Shown piece after piece: positions 1 through 6,337 of a DNA stretch of 12,481 nucleotides. Positions within the stretch are counted from its first letter, which is position 1. Each line of letters begins with the position of its first letter. The stretch lies in the NCBI GenBank assembly GCA_028277515.1, contig JANQGC010000029.1:1-12481 (forward strand), read 5' to 3'. Origin of the DNA: Anaerolineae bacterium. GTDB taxonomy: Bacteria; Chloroflexota; Anaerolineae; Promineifilales; Promineifilaceae. Made by a program: the position numbers and the translations under genes. The notes beneath the pieces were generated by a model, which made no database searches, was not told the DNA's origin, and worked only from the letters and a program-made list of their open reading frames with translations.

Positions 1-2319
1 GGTTGGGCGGTGGAGTGGCAGAACGAGCCGACGCTCTGGCATTGGGATTTGATCAATGCCCCGGCCGGGCAGACGGTGGCCAAGACCTATGAAATCGACT
101 TGCCGGACCCCGACCCGGCCGCTGCCGGCAACCAGGTCACGGTTGAATTGACCACCAAGCTGAATCCCTTCATCGTCCGTGCCCCAAATTATTATGCCAA
201 AACGTCGCTCAATGGCTCGACCACCTTCGGAGAAGCCTCCTGGTCGAGGCGAGAAAATTTCAACATCACGCAAGCATTTCCGGCGGCCGATTTCAAGCAA
301 TCGGCCGACCCTGGCTATCCCACCAATGAAGTCCAGATCGAATTTTCCAGCGACAGCAGCGGATCGGCTTTCGTTCAGCTAACCAGCATCACCGTCCAAT
401 ACACGCGAACATTAAAAGCGGTCAATGACCAGATTATCTTCACCAATGACCAGGTGGGCACACATGAATTTCAGGTTTCCGGCTTCAGCCAGGATAATCC
501 GGCCAATCTGCTGGCCTGGGACATTTCCGATCCGCGTCTACCCAGCCAAATCAGCATTGAGGCCCAACACCTATCGGGAACTAGTGGCGATTTTACGCTG
601 GCGCTTGGCCGATCACATGATGAAAACGGCCGTTTCATCACCACATCCACTGCCAATATACAAACCGTGAAAGAGATTTCCCATTACCAGCCCAATTCCA
701 TCCAACCGCCGTCCGGGGAAGCGCAATGGCTGGCCATCACTGACAGTTCGCTAAGGTCGGCGGCCGACGCGCTGGCCGTTCACCGCCAGCCGGAATTCAG
801 CACATTTGTGGTTGACATCAAAGATGTGGTCAACCAGGTCGGCTACGGCTTCCATACCCCGCAAACCATCCGCGATTACCTCAGCCAGGCCCTTGACCAA
901 TGGACCATCCCTCCCCAATATGTCGTGCTATTTGGCGATGCCACGCGCAACCCCTTGGGCCAGGAATGCCCGCTGTGCAGCAGTTGGGATAAGGATGCAC
1001 CGAATTTGATCGTCACTGATTTCACCTTCGTTGACCGCTGGAACGGCATGATCCCTTCGGACTTCACGATGACCCTGCTGGTCGGCGATGACAATATTGC
1101 GGATATGAATATCGGCCGCTTTCCGGCCAACACACTGCAAGAAGCGCAAAATATGGTCGATAAAGTGATCCAGTTTGAGACCTCCCGGCAGGGCGATTTA
1201 GAAGATTTCCAAGAGCATTTCGTTTTCCTTGCCGACAATACTGATGCTGCGGGTAATTTTTGCGTGGAAAACGCTCACATCGGAACCCTGATTCCTGGCG
1301 CCCCCTACCTGCAAACCCATCTATGCCTGCCCGACAACACTCCCGAAAATACCGACGCCTTACGGGACACGCTGGATGAGCAGATCAACGATGTTGGTGC
1401 GGCCGTTCTCAATTATCGTGGCCACGGCTCTACAACAGCCTGGGCCAGCGGACCATCAATACTAAGAGCGGTAGACACGGATTTCTGGCAAAACGAGGAT
1501 CAATCCCTTTTCATTCTCAGTGCCGACTGCCTGGACGGCTACTTTATCAATACCCATAACGACGGCTTAGGTGAGAGTTTCATCCGCCTGGACAACCGCG
1601 GATCGGCCGCCCATTGGTCATCCTCCGGATTGGGATTTTCATCAGAACACACCGTTCTCCATTCCGGGTTTTATGAAGCGCTTTTCCAATACCGTCTCTA
1701 TCGCCTGGGTGATGCTATCCAATATGCGAAGGTGGTGTATGACCAAACGGGACGTTACTTCTCCGAACTTTTCAGCTTTATCTTGCTGGGCGATCCAGCT
1801 ATGTTCCTCTTCCAACCCCCATCTGACCGGCAAGAAATTGAGCTTAGCGCCGGTTGGAACATGATTTCAGCCCATGTGCAGCCCGACAAACCGCAGTTGG
1901 AGAATGTCCTGTTTCCTATTTTAGACCAGGTAGAACTGGCTAAAAACGGCAATGGTCAGGTCTTTTGGCCAGATTTTTCTCTGGATCAGATTGACAATTG
2001 GTATAGCGAAGATGGCTATCAATTATATATTCACCAGACGGAATCATTATTGATTGCCGGAAACCAGGTAGACCCAGGCAATACGCCCATTAATCTTGAA
2101 TCCGGCTTTAATTTGGTAAGCTATCTGAGGGATACGTCTATGCCGGCCGAACAGGCATTTGCTTCTATTAGCTCCGAGTTGGTGGTCGCCAAAGATGGGG
2201 GCGGCGCGATATACTGGCCTGCTCTAGGTATTAACTCCCTCGGCAATCTCCAGCCAGGGATGGGCTATTATGTCTATGTCAATAATCCGGTCGCTCTTAC
2301 CTATCCGGCCAACGATTAA
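1..2319 (+). CDS. C25 (gingipain-like) cysteine peptidase, 5'-truncated by window edge
   Basis: This is the C-terminal 772 residues of a probably secreted cysteine protease of the peptidase C25 family. The frame is open back to base 1, so the GTG at 10 is unlikely to be the true start and any signal peptide lies outside the window. Numbering codons from base 1, residues 1-145 look like a beta-rich pre-domain, and about 235-605 form the caspase-like catalytic fold. The sequence shows 'YVVLFGDATRNP', 'NIGRFPANTLQEAQ', the catalytic His in 'NYRGHGSTTAW' (H475) and the catalytic Cys in 'LSADCLDGYF' (C510). The 35-residue His-Cys spacing fits the family. Residues 612-696 and 697-772 are two related repeats ('LSAGWNMIS...AKNGNGQVFW' and 'LESGFNLVS...AKDGGGAIYW'). 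No C-terminal membrane helix, LPXTG motif or recognisable type IX signal is seen. The substrate is unknown. The family call is firm; extracellular location is inferred. Confidence 0.88.
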   Translation, partial: GWAVEWQNEPTLWHWDLINAPAGQTVAKTYEIDLPDPDPAAAGNQVTVELTTKLNPFIVRAPNYYAKTSLNGSTTFGEASWSRRENFNITQAFPAADFKQSADPGYPTNEVQIEFSSDSSGSAFVQLTSITVQYTRTLKAVNDQIIFTNDQVGTHEFQVSGFSQDNPANLLAWDISDPRLPSQISIEAQHLSGTSGDFTLALGRSHDENGRFITTSTANIQTVKEISHYQPNSIQPPSGEAQWLAITDSSLRSAADALAVHRQPEFSTFVVDIKDVVNQVGYGFHTPQTIRDYLSQALDQWTIPPQYVVLFGDATRNPLGQECPLCSSWDKDAPNLIVTDFTFVDRWNGMIPSDFTMTLLVGDDNIADMNIGRFPANTLQEAQNMVDKVIQFETSRQGDLEDFQEHFVFLADNTDAAGNFCVENAHIGTLIPGAPYLQTHLCLPDNTPENTDALRDTLDEQINDVGAAVLNYRGHGSTTAWASGPSILRAVDTDFWQNEDQSLFILSADCLDGYFINTHNDGLGESFIRLDNRGSAAHWSSSGLGFSSEHTVLHSGFYEALFQYRLYRLGDAIQYAKVVYDQTGRYFSELFSFILLGDPAMFLFQPPSDRQEIELSAGWNMISAHVQPDKPQLENVLFPILDQVELAKNGNGQVFWPDFSLDQIDNWYSEDGYQLYIHQTESLLIAGNQVDPGNTPINLESGFNLVSYLRDTSMPAEQAFASISSELVVAKDGGGAIYWPALGINSLGNLQPGMGYYVYVNNPVALTYPAND

Positions 2320-2351
2320 ATTGTGACAAACTACCCGGCCGTTTAGAAAAA

Positions 2352-2482
2352 GGACGCGGACAAGAGCGGCTGTTCGCAGAGAAAAAAATCAGCGTCATCC
2401 GCGTGAATCAGCGTCCAATTAATCTTCTCTTTGTAAAAGTGCCGGGTTATGCGTTATCGGCGAAATCTGTGGATAAATCCTA
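2352..2482. repeat. Intergenic repeat segment upstream of the GDPD gene
   Basis: The gap between the peptidase and the phosphodiesterase is repeat-like. 'aatcagcgtc' occurs at 2387-2396 and again at 2406-2415. 'ggacgcgga' (2352-2360) is the inverse of the 'tccgcgt...' word near 2398. Bases 2456-2482 match, with one difference in 27, the reverse complement of 12362-12388 at the other end of the window (core 'aatctgtggataaatccta'). Such segments look like dispersed intergenic elements, not coding DNA. This argues against starting the downstream gene at the GTG at 2403, which would translate the repeat. No terminator for the peptidase gene is obvious here. Confidence 0.6.
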
Positions 2483-2486
2483 CCCA

Positions 2487-3380
2487 ATGATGAAAACACG
2501 CTTGCTGCTAATTATCCTCGTTATCTTGATCGTCCTGCTGATTGCCCTTACTTTATGGACGCGGCCGTCGCCGACCCACCCGTTTTTTAACCAGTTCACT
2601 CCTGACCAATATCCGTTGGTCATCGCCCATGCAGATGATACCGGCCAGGGACTTTGGCCGGGCAGCACGATGCTCTTTCTGGAGGAATCGGCCGCCTTGG
2701 AGGTCGATGTCCTTGAACTGGACGTGCATTCAACCCAGGATGGCCATCTTGTGGTGATGCATGACGAAACGGTCGACCGCACCACTGACGGCTCAGGCCA
2801 AATCAGCGAAATGACCCTGGAAGCGATCAAATCATTGGAGGTCGGCGGCAATTGGACCCAGGACGATGGCCAGACCTATCCCTATCGCGGAGCCGGTTTG
2901 CAGGTTCCTACCCTGGAAGAGGTTTTTCAACAGTTCCCTGATTACCCGATGAATATTGAAATCAAGCAGGAAACACCGAGCATCGCCCAACCGCTGTGTG
3001 ATTTGCTGCGTAAATATGGGATGGAGGAAAAAGTGATCGTACCCTCCTTCAGCGATTCAGCCCTGGCAGAGTTTCGCGAGACCTGCCCGGAAGTGGCCAC
3101 GGCCGCTTCCAGCAGTGAAGTCCGAAATTTCGTACTGCTCAACTTCATCCTACTGTCTAATTTACTATCACCACAGTATGAGGCATTTCAAGTCCCGCAG
3201 AGCAGTTCCAATATCCCCGTGGTCATTCCCTCCTTTGTCAACACCGCTCATGACCGGAATTTGCAGGTTCATGTTTGGACTGTCAACGCTCCGGATGACA
3301 TGCAACGTCTGGCCGACATGGGTGTTGACGGCATAATGACCGACCGGCCGGACCTGTTAATGCAGCAGTTGGGTCGTTAG
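2487..3380 (+). CDS. Membrane-anchored glycerophosphodiester phosphodiesterase family protein
   Basis: A GDPD-family TIM-barrel enzyme (297 aa from ATG 2487). The family hydrolyses glycerophosphodiesters to glycerol-3-phosphate and an alcohol. Residues 3-24 are a hydrophobic stretch behind 'MMKTR', a signal anchor or uncleaved signal peptide, so the barrel should lie outside the membrane. Family landmarks include the first His (H48), the metal-ligand pair in 'VLELDVHSTQDG' (E77, D79), the second catalytic His-Asp in 'VVMHDETVDRTTDG' (H92, D93), 'NIEIKQ' (E158) and the C-terminal 'VHVWTVNAPDD' plus 'GVDGIMTDRPD'. The usual 'HRG' reads 'HAD' (R to A at 49), and the usual 'PENT' reads 'PGST'. 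Activity may therefore be altered. A GTG at 2403 is in frame, but the added 28 residues come from repeat DNA and would bury the signal segment. ATG 2487 or 2490 is preferred, although neither has a clear Shine-Dalgarno site. Confidence 0.85.
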   Translation: MMKTRLLLIILVILIVLLIALTLWTRPSPTHPFFNQFTPDQYPLVIAHADDTGQGLWPGSTMLFLEESAALEVDVLELDVHSTQDGHLVVMHDETVDRTTDGSGQISEMTLEAIKSLEVGGNWTQDDGQTYPYRGAGLQVPTLEEVFQQFPDYPMNIEIKQETPSIAQPLCDLLRKYGMEEKVIVPSFSDSALAEFRETCPEVATAASSSEVRNFVLLNFILLSNLLSPQYEAFQVPQSSSNIPVVIPSFVNTAHDRNLQVHVWTVNAPDDMQRLADMGVDGIMTDRPDLLMQQLGR

Positions 3381-3390
3381 GTAAGGGCTG

Positions 3391-3442
3391 GGCCGGCGGG
3401 ATGGGATGCAAAGGAAGCGTCTGCCGGCGAAACCCGCCGGCC
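3391..3442. repeat. GC-rich inverted repeat with two alternative hairpins
   Basis: Just after the GDPD stop, 'ggccggcggg' (3391-3400) is a perfect inverse of 'cccgccggcc' (3433-3442), with 32 bases between. The right arm can instead fold locally: 'gccggcg' (3423-3429) pairs with 'cgccggc' (3435-3441) around a 5-base loop. The two folds exclude each other. There is no T-run, so it is not a standard intrinsic terminator. It may be a REP-like intergenic hairpin or a 3'-end stabiliser for the GDPD message. Confidence 0.45.
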
Positions 3443-3584
3443 TAACCCAACAACGAAAACGGCCGAAATAGGGCGAGGCCGCGCGGATACAACATGATGG
3501 GGCATCTGCAAATCAGTACCGCGCGACCCCTTCCCTACCGTAGAAAATGAAAACGGCCGAATGAACCAATTTAATTCATTTTTA

Positions 3585-3593
3585 TGCTATAAT
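3585..3593 (+). promoter_or_regulatory. Candidate extended -10 promoter for ppk2
   Basis: 'tgctataat' is a perfect extended -10 (TGnTATAAT). No good -35 box sits 16-18 bases upstream, which an extended -10 can tolerate. Transcription would start near 3600, giving a leader of about 150 bases that contains the inverted palindromes at 3617-3677. It lies in an AT-rich pocket within otherwise GC-richer DNA. Confidence 0.45.
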
Positions 3594-3616
3594 CATCCTG
3601 AATAGTGTGTTCGCTA

Positions 3617-3677
3617 AAATTTGACAACTTTATTCAATGGTTTTTACCCTTATATAAAGTGAAAAGTTGTCAAATTT
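3617..3677. promoter_or_regulatory. Paired 15-bp palindromic sites (candidate operators) upstream of ppk2
   Basis: 'aaatttgacaacttt' (3617-3631) and 'aaagttgtcaaattt' (3663-3677) are exact reverse complements separated by 31 bases. Each arm is also nearly palindromic on its own around a centre base: both fit AAAkTTGwCAAmTTT, with the centres at 3624 and 3670. That double symmetry suits two binding sites for a dimeric regulator better than a simple RNA stem, although a 15-bp stem in the leader is also possible. The sites lie just downstream of the extended -10, which would suit repression. The regulator is not in this window and I do not recognise the motif. A second weak -10 (tataac, 3694-3699) follows the right site. 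Confidence 0.5.
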
Positions 3678-3740
3678 CTGTACAAATGTCTTTTATAACA
3701 GTGTACTGAATTGAAGAAAGCAGGATTATTTGTGGGAGCT

Positions 3741-3745
3741 GGAGG
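3741..3745 (+). promoter_or_regulatory. Ribosome binding site that sets the ppk2 start
   Basis: GGAGG sits five bases before the ATG at 3751. It favours that ATG over the in-frame TTG at 3730, whose codons would read through the Shine-Dalgarno sequence itself. Confidence 0.7.
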
Positions 3746-3750
3746 CAATT

Positions 3751-4644
3751 ATGGCGCAGGAAGAAATCAGTGAAAATGTTGGTCAATCAGGCAATGGGCA
3801 AACCCCCGAACAGGAAATAGAAGTAGAAAAGAAAGATAAACGGTTCAAGAAAAATGGGAAATTGAAGACCAAATATTACGAAGAAGAGCTTTCCCGGCTG
3901 CAAGAGGAGATGGTCAAACTTCAATATTGGGTCAGAGAAAAAAATCTGCGGGTGGTCATTGTCTTTGAAGGGCGCGATGCTGCCGGAAAAGGGGGCGTGA
4001 TCAAGCGCATTGTGGAAAGGACCAATCCCCGCGTTGTGCGTGTCGTCGCTCTGGGCATCCCTACTGATCGCGAAAAAAATGAATGGTATTTTCAGCGTTG
4101 GGTGGCCCATCTTCCTGCCGGAGGGGAAATCGCTCTATTCGATCGCAGTTGGTATACGCGGGCGATCACTGAATGGGTGATGGGATTCTGTAACGAACAA
4201 CAATATCGCGAATTTTTACGCTCCTGCCCGCAGTTTGAACGGATGCTGGTGCGCTCCGGTACCATACTGCTCAAATACTGGTTCTCGGTCAGCGATGAAG
4301 AACAGGAGCGCCGCTTCCAAAAACGATCCAAAGATCCGCGCCGTCGCTGGAAACTAAGCCCAATGGATATTCAATCACGCGGCAAATGGGTGGAATATTC
4401 CAAGGCCAAAGACCGTATGTTTGATTATACGGATATTAAACAAGCGCCCTGGTTCGTGGTCAACGCTGAGGATAAAAAGAAGGCTCGCCTGAACTGTATG
4501 AACCATATTCTCAGTATGATTCCTTATGAAAATATTCTGCCCGGACCCATTGAACTGCCGCCATTGGTCAAGGATGATTCCTATATCCGGCCGCCCTATG
4601 ATGAGCAGACCTTTGTGACGGATCTTTATAAACCCGCCGAGTAA
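3751..4644 (+). CDS. ppk2: Polyphosphate kinase 2, class I (polyphosphate:nucleotide phosphotransferase)
   Basis: A cytosolic P-loop kinase of 297 aa that transfers phosphate between polyphosphate and nucleoside diphosphates, typically running toward NTP formation. After a charged 35-residue N-terminal tail come 'YYEEELSRLQEEMVKLQ', the Walker A loop 'FEGRDAAGKGG' (G74-G82), 'NPRVVRVVALGIPTDREK', 'WYFQRWVAHLPAGGEIALF', the Walker B segment 'DRSWYTRAITEWVMGFC' (D131 onward) and the lid 'RSKDPRRRWKLSPMD'. Order, spacing and length match class I PPK2 enzymes. One oddity is that the usual 'DRSWYNRAGVE' reads 'DRSWYTRAITE'. The start is set by GGAGG at 3741-3745. The final TAA (4642-4644) lies inside the 'gtaac' end of the downstream repeat. 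The following gene makes storage lipid, so both neighbours belong to reserve metabolism, though no functional coupling is shown. An extended -10 and paired palindromes upstream suggest regulated expression. Confidence 0.93.
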   Translation: MAQEEISENVGQSGNGQTPEQEIEVEKKDKRFKKNGKLKTKYYEEELSRLQEEMVKLQYWVREKNLRVVIVFEGRDAAGKGGVIKRIVERTNPRVVRVVALGIPTDREKNEWYFQRWVAHLPAGGEIALFDRSWYTRAITEWVMGFCNEQQYREFLRSCPQFERMLVRSGTILLKYWFSVSDEEQERRFQKRSKDPRRRWKLSPMDIQSRGKWVEYSKAKDRMFDYTDIKQAPWFVVNAEDKKKARLNCMNHILSMIPYENILPGPIELPPLVKDDSYIRPPYDEQTFVTDLYKPAE

Positions 4645-4725
4645 CTGCGAAATCTCTTTCGCGCAGAGAGACGAAAAAAGAATTTTCGGTTACGTGACGG
4701 CAGTAACCGCGAAATCCTTTTCGCG
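4641..4725. repeat. GTAACCG-ended small repeat element, one full copy and one half copy
   Basis: A full unit occupies 4641-4693. It begins 'gtaactgcgaaat', passes through 'ctttcgcg' and ends 'gaattttcggttac', so its ends are imperfect inverted repeats (GTAACyG / CGGTTAC). A left-half copy follows at 4703-4725 ('gtaaccgcgaaatcc...'). The right end of the first copy and the left end of the second form a hairpin: cggttac (4687-4693) pairs with gtaaccg (4703-4709) around a 9-base loop. A third, better preserved copy lies at 12409-12468. The element supplies the ppk2 stop codon and fills nearly all of the gap to the acyltransferase gene. No T-run follows, so read-through into the next gene is possible. 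Confidence 0.65.
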
Positions 4726-4745
4726 CCCTTCAAAGGTATGAATTG

Positions 4746-6143
4746 ATGTCCTTAGAAAAAGAAAAAATGGCCAATGTGGACACCGCCTGGTGGCACATGG
4801 AAGAGCCGACCAACTTGATGATGATCACTGCTATTATGGTCATCGAAGGCCAATTAGATTATCCGCGCTTATTGAAAACAGTTGAACAGCGTCTGCTCAA
4901 GTTTGACCGCTTCCGGCAGCGGGTCGCCGCAAATCAGCCCGCTTTTGGCCCTGTCAACTGGGAACTGGACCCCCATTTTGACCTGGAAGCGCACATGCAC
5001 CGTATCGGCCTGCCGGCTCCGGGTGGGAAAAAAGAGTTGCAAGACCTGGTCAGCGATTTGATGAGCACACCGCTGGATTACAACAAGCCGCTGTGGCAGT
5101 ATCATATTGTGGAAGGATATCAAGATGGGTATGTTATCATTGGCCGTCTGCATCATTGTATCGCCGACGGCATTGCCCTGATGCACTTGCTGCTCTCCAT
5201 GACCGATGAAGCACCCGATCCCGTTGAGGTGGAAATTGAAGAAAGCAACCATCGCGGCCGAAAAGGACCTATCCGCCGTATGTTCGGACCCGCCCTGGGT
5301 GTCGCCAATTTTACCGGGAAAGCGGTGTCCGAAGGATTTAAAACGGTCCGCCACCCAGGCCGTATATTGGATGCTGCCCGGTATGGGGCAAATTTCACTG
5401 GCCGGCTGGGCAAGGTAACTTTACGCCTGCCCGACCCGCCGACCTTGTTCAAAGGTGAGTTAGGGGTATTGAAAAAAGCGGCCTGGTCCGATCCGATCAG
5501 CCTGTCAGATGTGAAGGCCATCGGCCGTGTCACCGGCGGAACAGTGAACGATGTCATGGCGACAGCCGTTTGCGGCGCATTGCGGCGCTATTTGGAGGAT
5601 CACGGCGTGCAGACCGCCGGCCTCAACTTCCGCGCCTACATTCCCTTCAATTTAAGACCCCAGGACCAGCCGATTGATTTGGGCAATAAATTTGGTCTCG
5701 TTTTCTTGCAGCTGCCCATCGGCACGGTGGATCAGTTAGAGCGCCTGCAGATCATCAAACAACGCATGGATGAACTGAAAAGCTCCACCGAGCCGGAAGT
5801 GGCGATCACCCTGCTCTCCACGGTCGGCATGCTGCCCAAAGAAATTGAATCGACCCTGTTCAAGGTTTTCCACGCCAAGGCCACGGCCGTCATGACCAAC
5901 GTGCCCGGCCCTCAGAAACCGCTATATCTGGCCGGTTCGCGCCTGCGCCACATCCTGGGCTGGGTTCCCCAGGCGGGCAACCTGGCCCTGGGCATCAGCA
6001 TCCTCAGCTTTGACGGTGAAATCCTGGTGGGCATCAACACCGATGCCGGGTTGGTTCCCGACCCGGAACGGATCATCGAACATTTCGATTGTGAGTATGC
6101 GGAATTGCTGGATTTGCTGCGCACGGCCGAGGCGTACGAGTAG
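4746..6143 (+). CDS. Wax ester synthase/diacylglycerol acyltransferase (WS/DGAT)
   Basis: A 465-aa acyltransferase of the bacterial WS/DGAT family, which esterifies a fatty alcohol or diacylglycerol with acyl-CoA to make storage wax ester or triacylglycerol at the inner face of the membrane. The active-site motif HHxxxDG is intact ('LHHCIADG', H136, H137, D141). Other family landmarks are 'PLDYNKPLWQYHIVEG' just before it, 'GGTVNDVMATAVCGALRRYL' (N268), 'TNVPGPQKPLYLAGSRL' (N385) and the C-terminal domain ending 'LSFDGEILVGINTDAGLVPDP'. Length is normal for the family. AAAGG (4732-4736) precedes ATG 4746. The in-frame TTG at 4743 is less likely, and an internal ATG at 4767 also matches the usual N-terminus. 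It follows ppk2 by 101 bp of repeat DNA and may share its transcript. Whether it prefers alcohol or diacylglycerol cannot be read from the sequence. Confidence 0.92.
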   Translation: MSLEKEKMANVDTAWWHMEEPTNLMMITAIMVIEGQLDYPRLLKTVEQRLLKFDRFRQRVAANQPAFGPVNWELDPHFDLEAHMHRIGLPAPGGKKELQDLVSDLMSTPLDYNKPLWQYHIVEGYQDGYVIIGRLHHCIADGIALMHLLLSMTDEAPDPVEVEIEESNHRGRKGPIRRMFGPALGVANFTGKAVSEGFKTVRHPGRILDAARYGANFTGRLGKVTLRLPDPPTLFKGELGVLKKAAWSDPISLSDVKAIGRVTGGTVNDVMATAVCGALRRYLEDHGVQTAGLNFRAYIPFNLRPQDQPIDLGNKFGLVFLQLPIGTVDQLERLQIIKQRMDELKSSTEPEVAITLLSTVGMLPKEIESTLFKVFHAKATAVMTNVPGPQKPLYLAGSRLRHILGWVPQAGNLALGISILSFDGEILVGINTDAGLVPDPERIIEHFDCEYAELLDLLRTAEAYE

Positions 6144-6194
6144 AGCAATCCGTAGCACGAATTGCCTAAGGGTGCGTTTCATTTGAGTAGGTAT

Positions 6195-6243
6195 GTAGCG
6201 CGATTTGGCAAATCGCGCCAACCGATTTACCAAATCGGTCTAC
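6195..6243. repeat. REP/BIME-like double hairpin (GTAG...CTAC)
   Basis: This lies between the convergent acyltransferase and PatZ-like genes. The layout is GTAG (6195-6198), a hairpin cgcgattt-ggc-aaatcgcg (6199-6217), a short linker, a second hairpin accgattt-acc-aaatcggt (6221-6239), and CTAC (6240-6243). Both stems are perfect and the GTAG and CTAC feet are complementary. The same plan with different stem sequences occurs at 9892-9944 and 9989-10041. GTAG at the foot of a hairpin is the hallmark of REP sequences recognised by TnpA-REP (RAYT) transposases, and two in opposite orientation make a BIME. A T-rich stretch (6250-6259) follows on the plus strand, so it could also end the acyltransferase transcript. 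Confidence 0.7.
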
Positions 6244-6337
6244 ATTAAAGTTTCTTTTTACCAATTTGAAGCACACCTATTGCCGAATTTGTGCCTGTGT
6301 GCAATTTAGGCAATACTCAGAGGGCACGCTGATTGCT

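Noticed and set aside
2403..2486. N-terminal extension of the GDPD gene from GTG 2403
   Set aside because: The 28 added residues derive from repeat DNA and would place a non-signal tail ahead of a classic signal anchor beginning at 2487.
3621..3656. Standard promoter TTGACA (3621) with tatata (3651)
   Set aside because: The spacer is 24 bases, far from 16-18. The TTGACA is better explained as part of the palindromic site.
3381..3750. tRNA or other structured RNA gene in the long gap before ppk2
   Set aside because: No cloverleaf, CCA end, T-loop (GGTTCRA-type) motif or recognised riboswitch core was seen; promoter, palindromes and a repeat hairpin account for the visible structure.
4687..4709. 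Intrinsic terminator between ppk2 and the acyltransferase gene
   Set aside because: The hairpin (cggttac/gtaaccg) is real, but no T-run follows. It is better described as the junction of two repeat copies.
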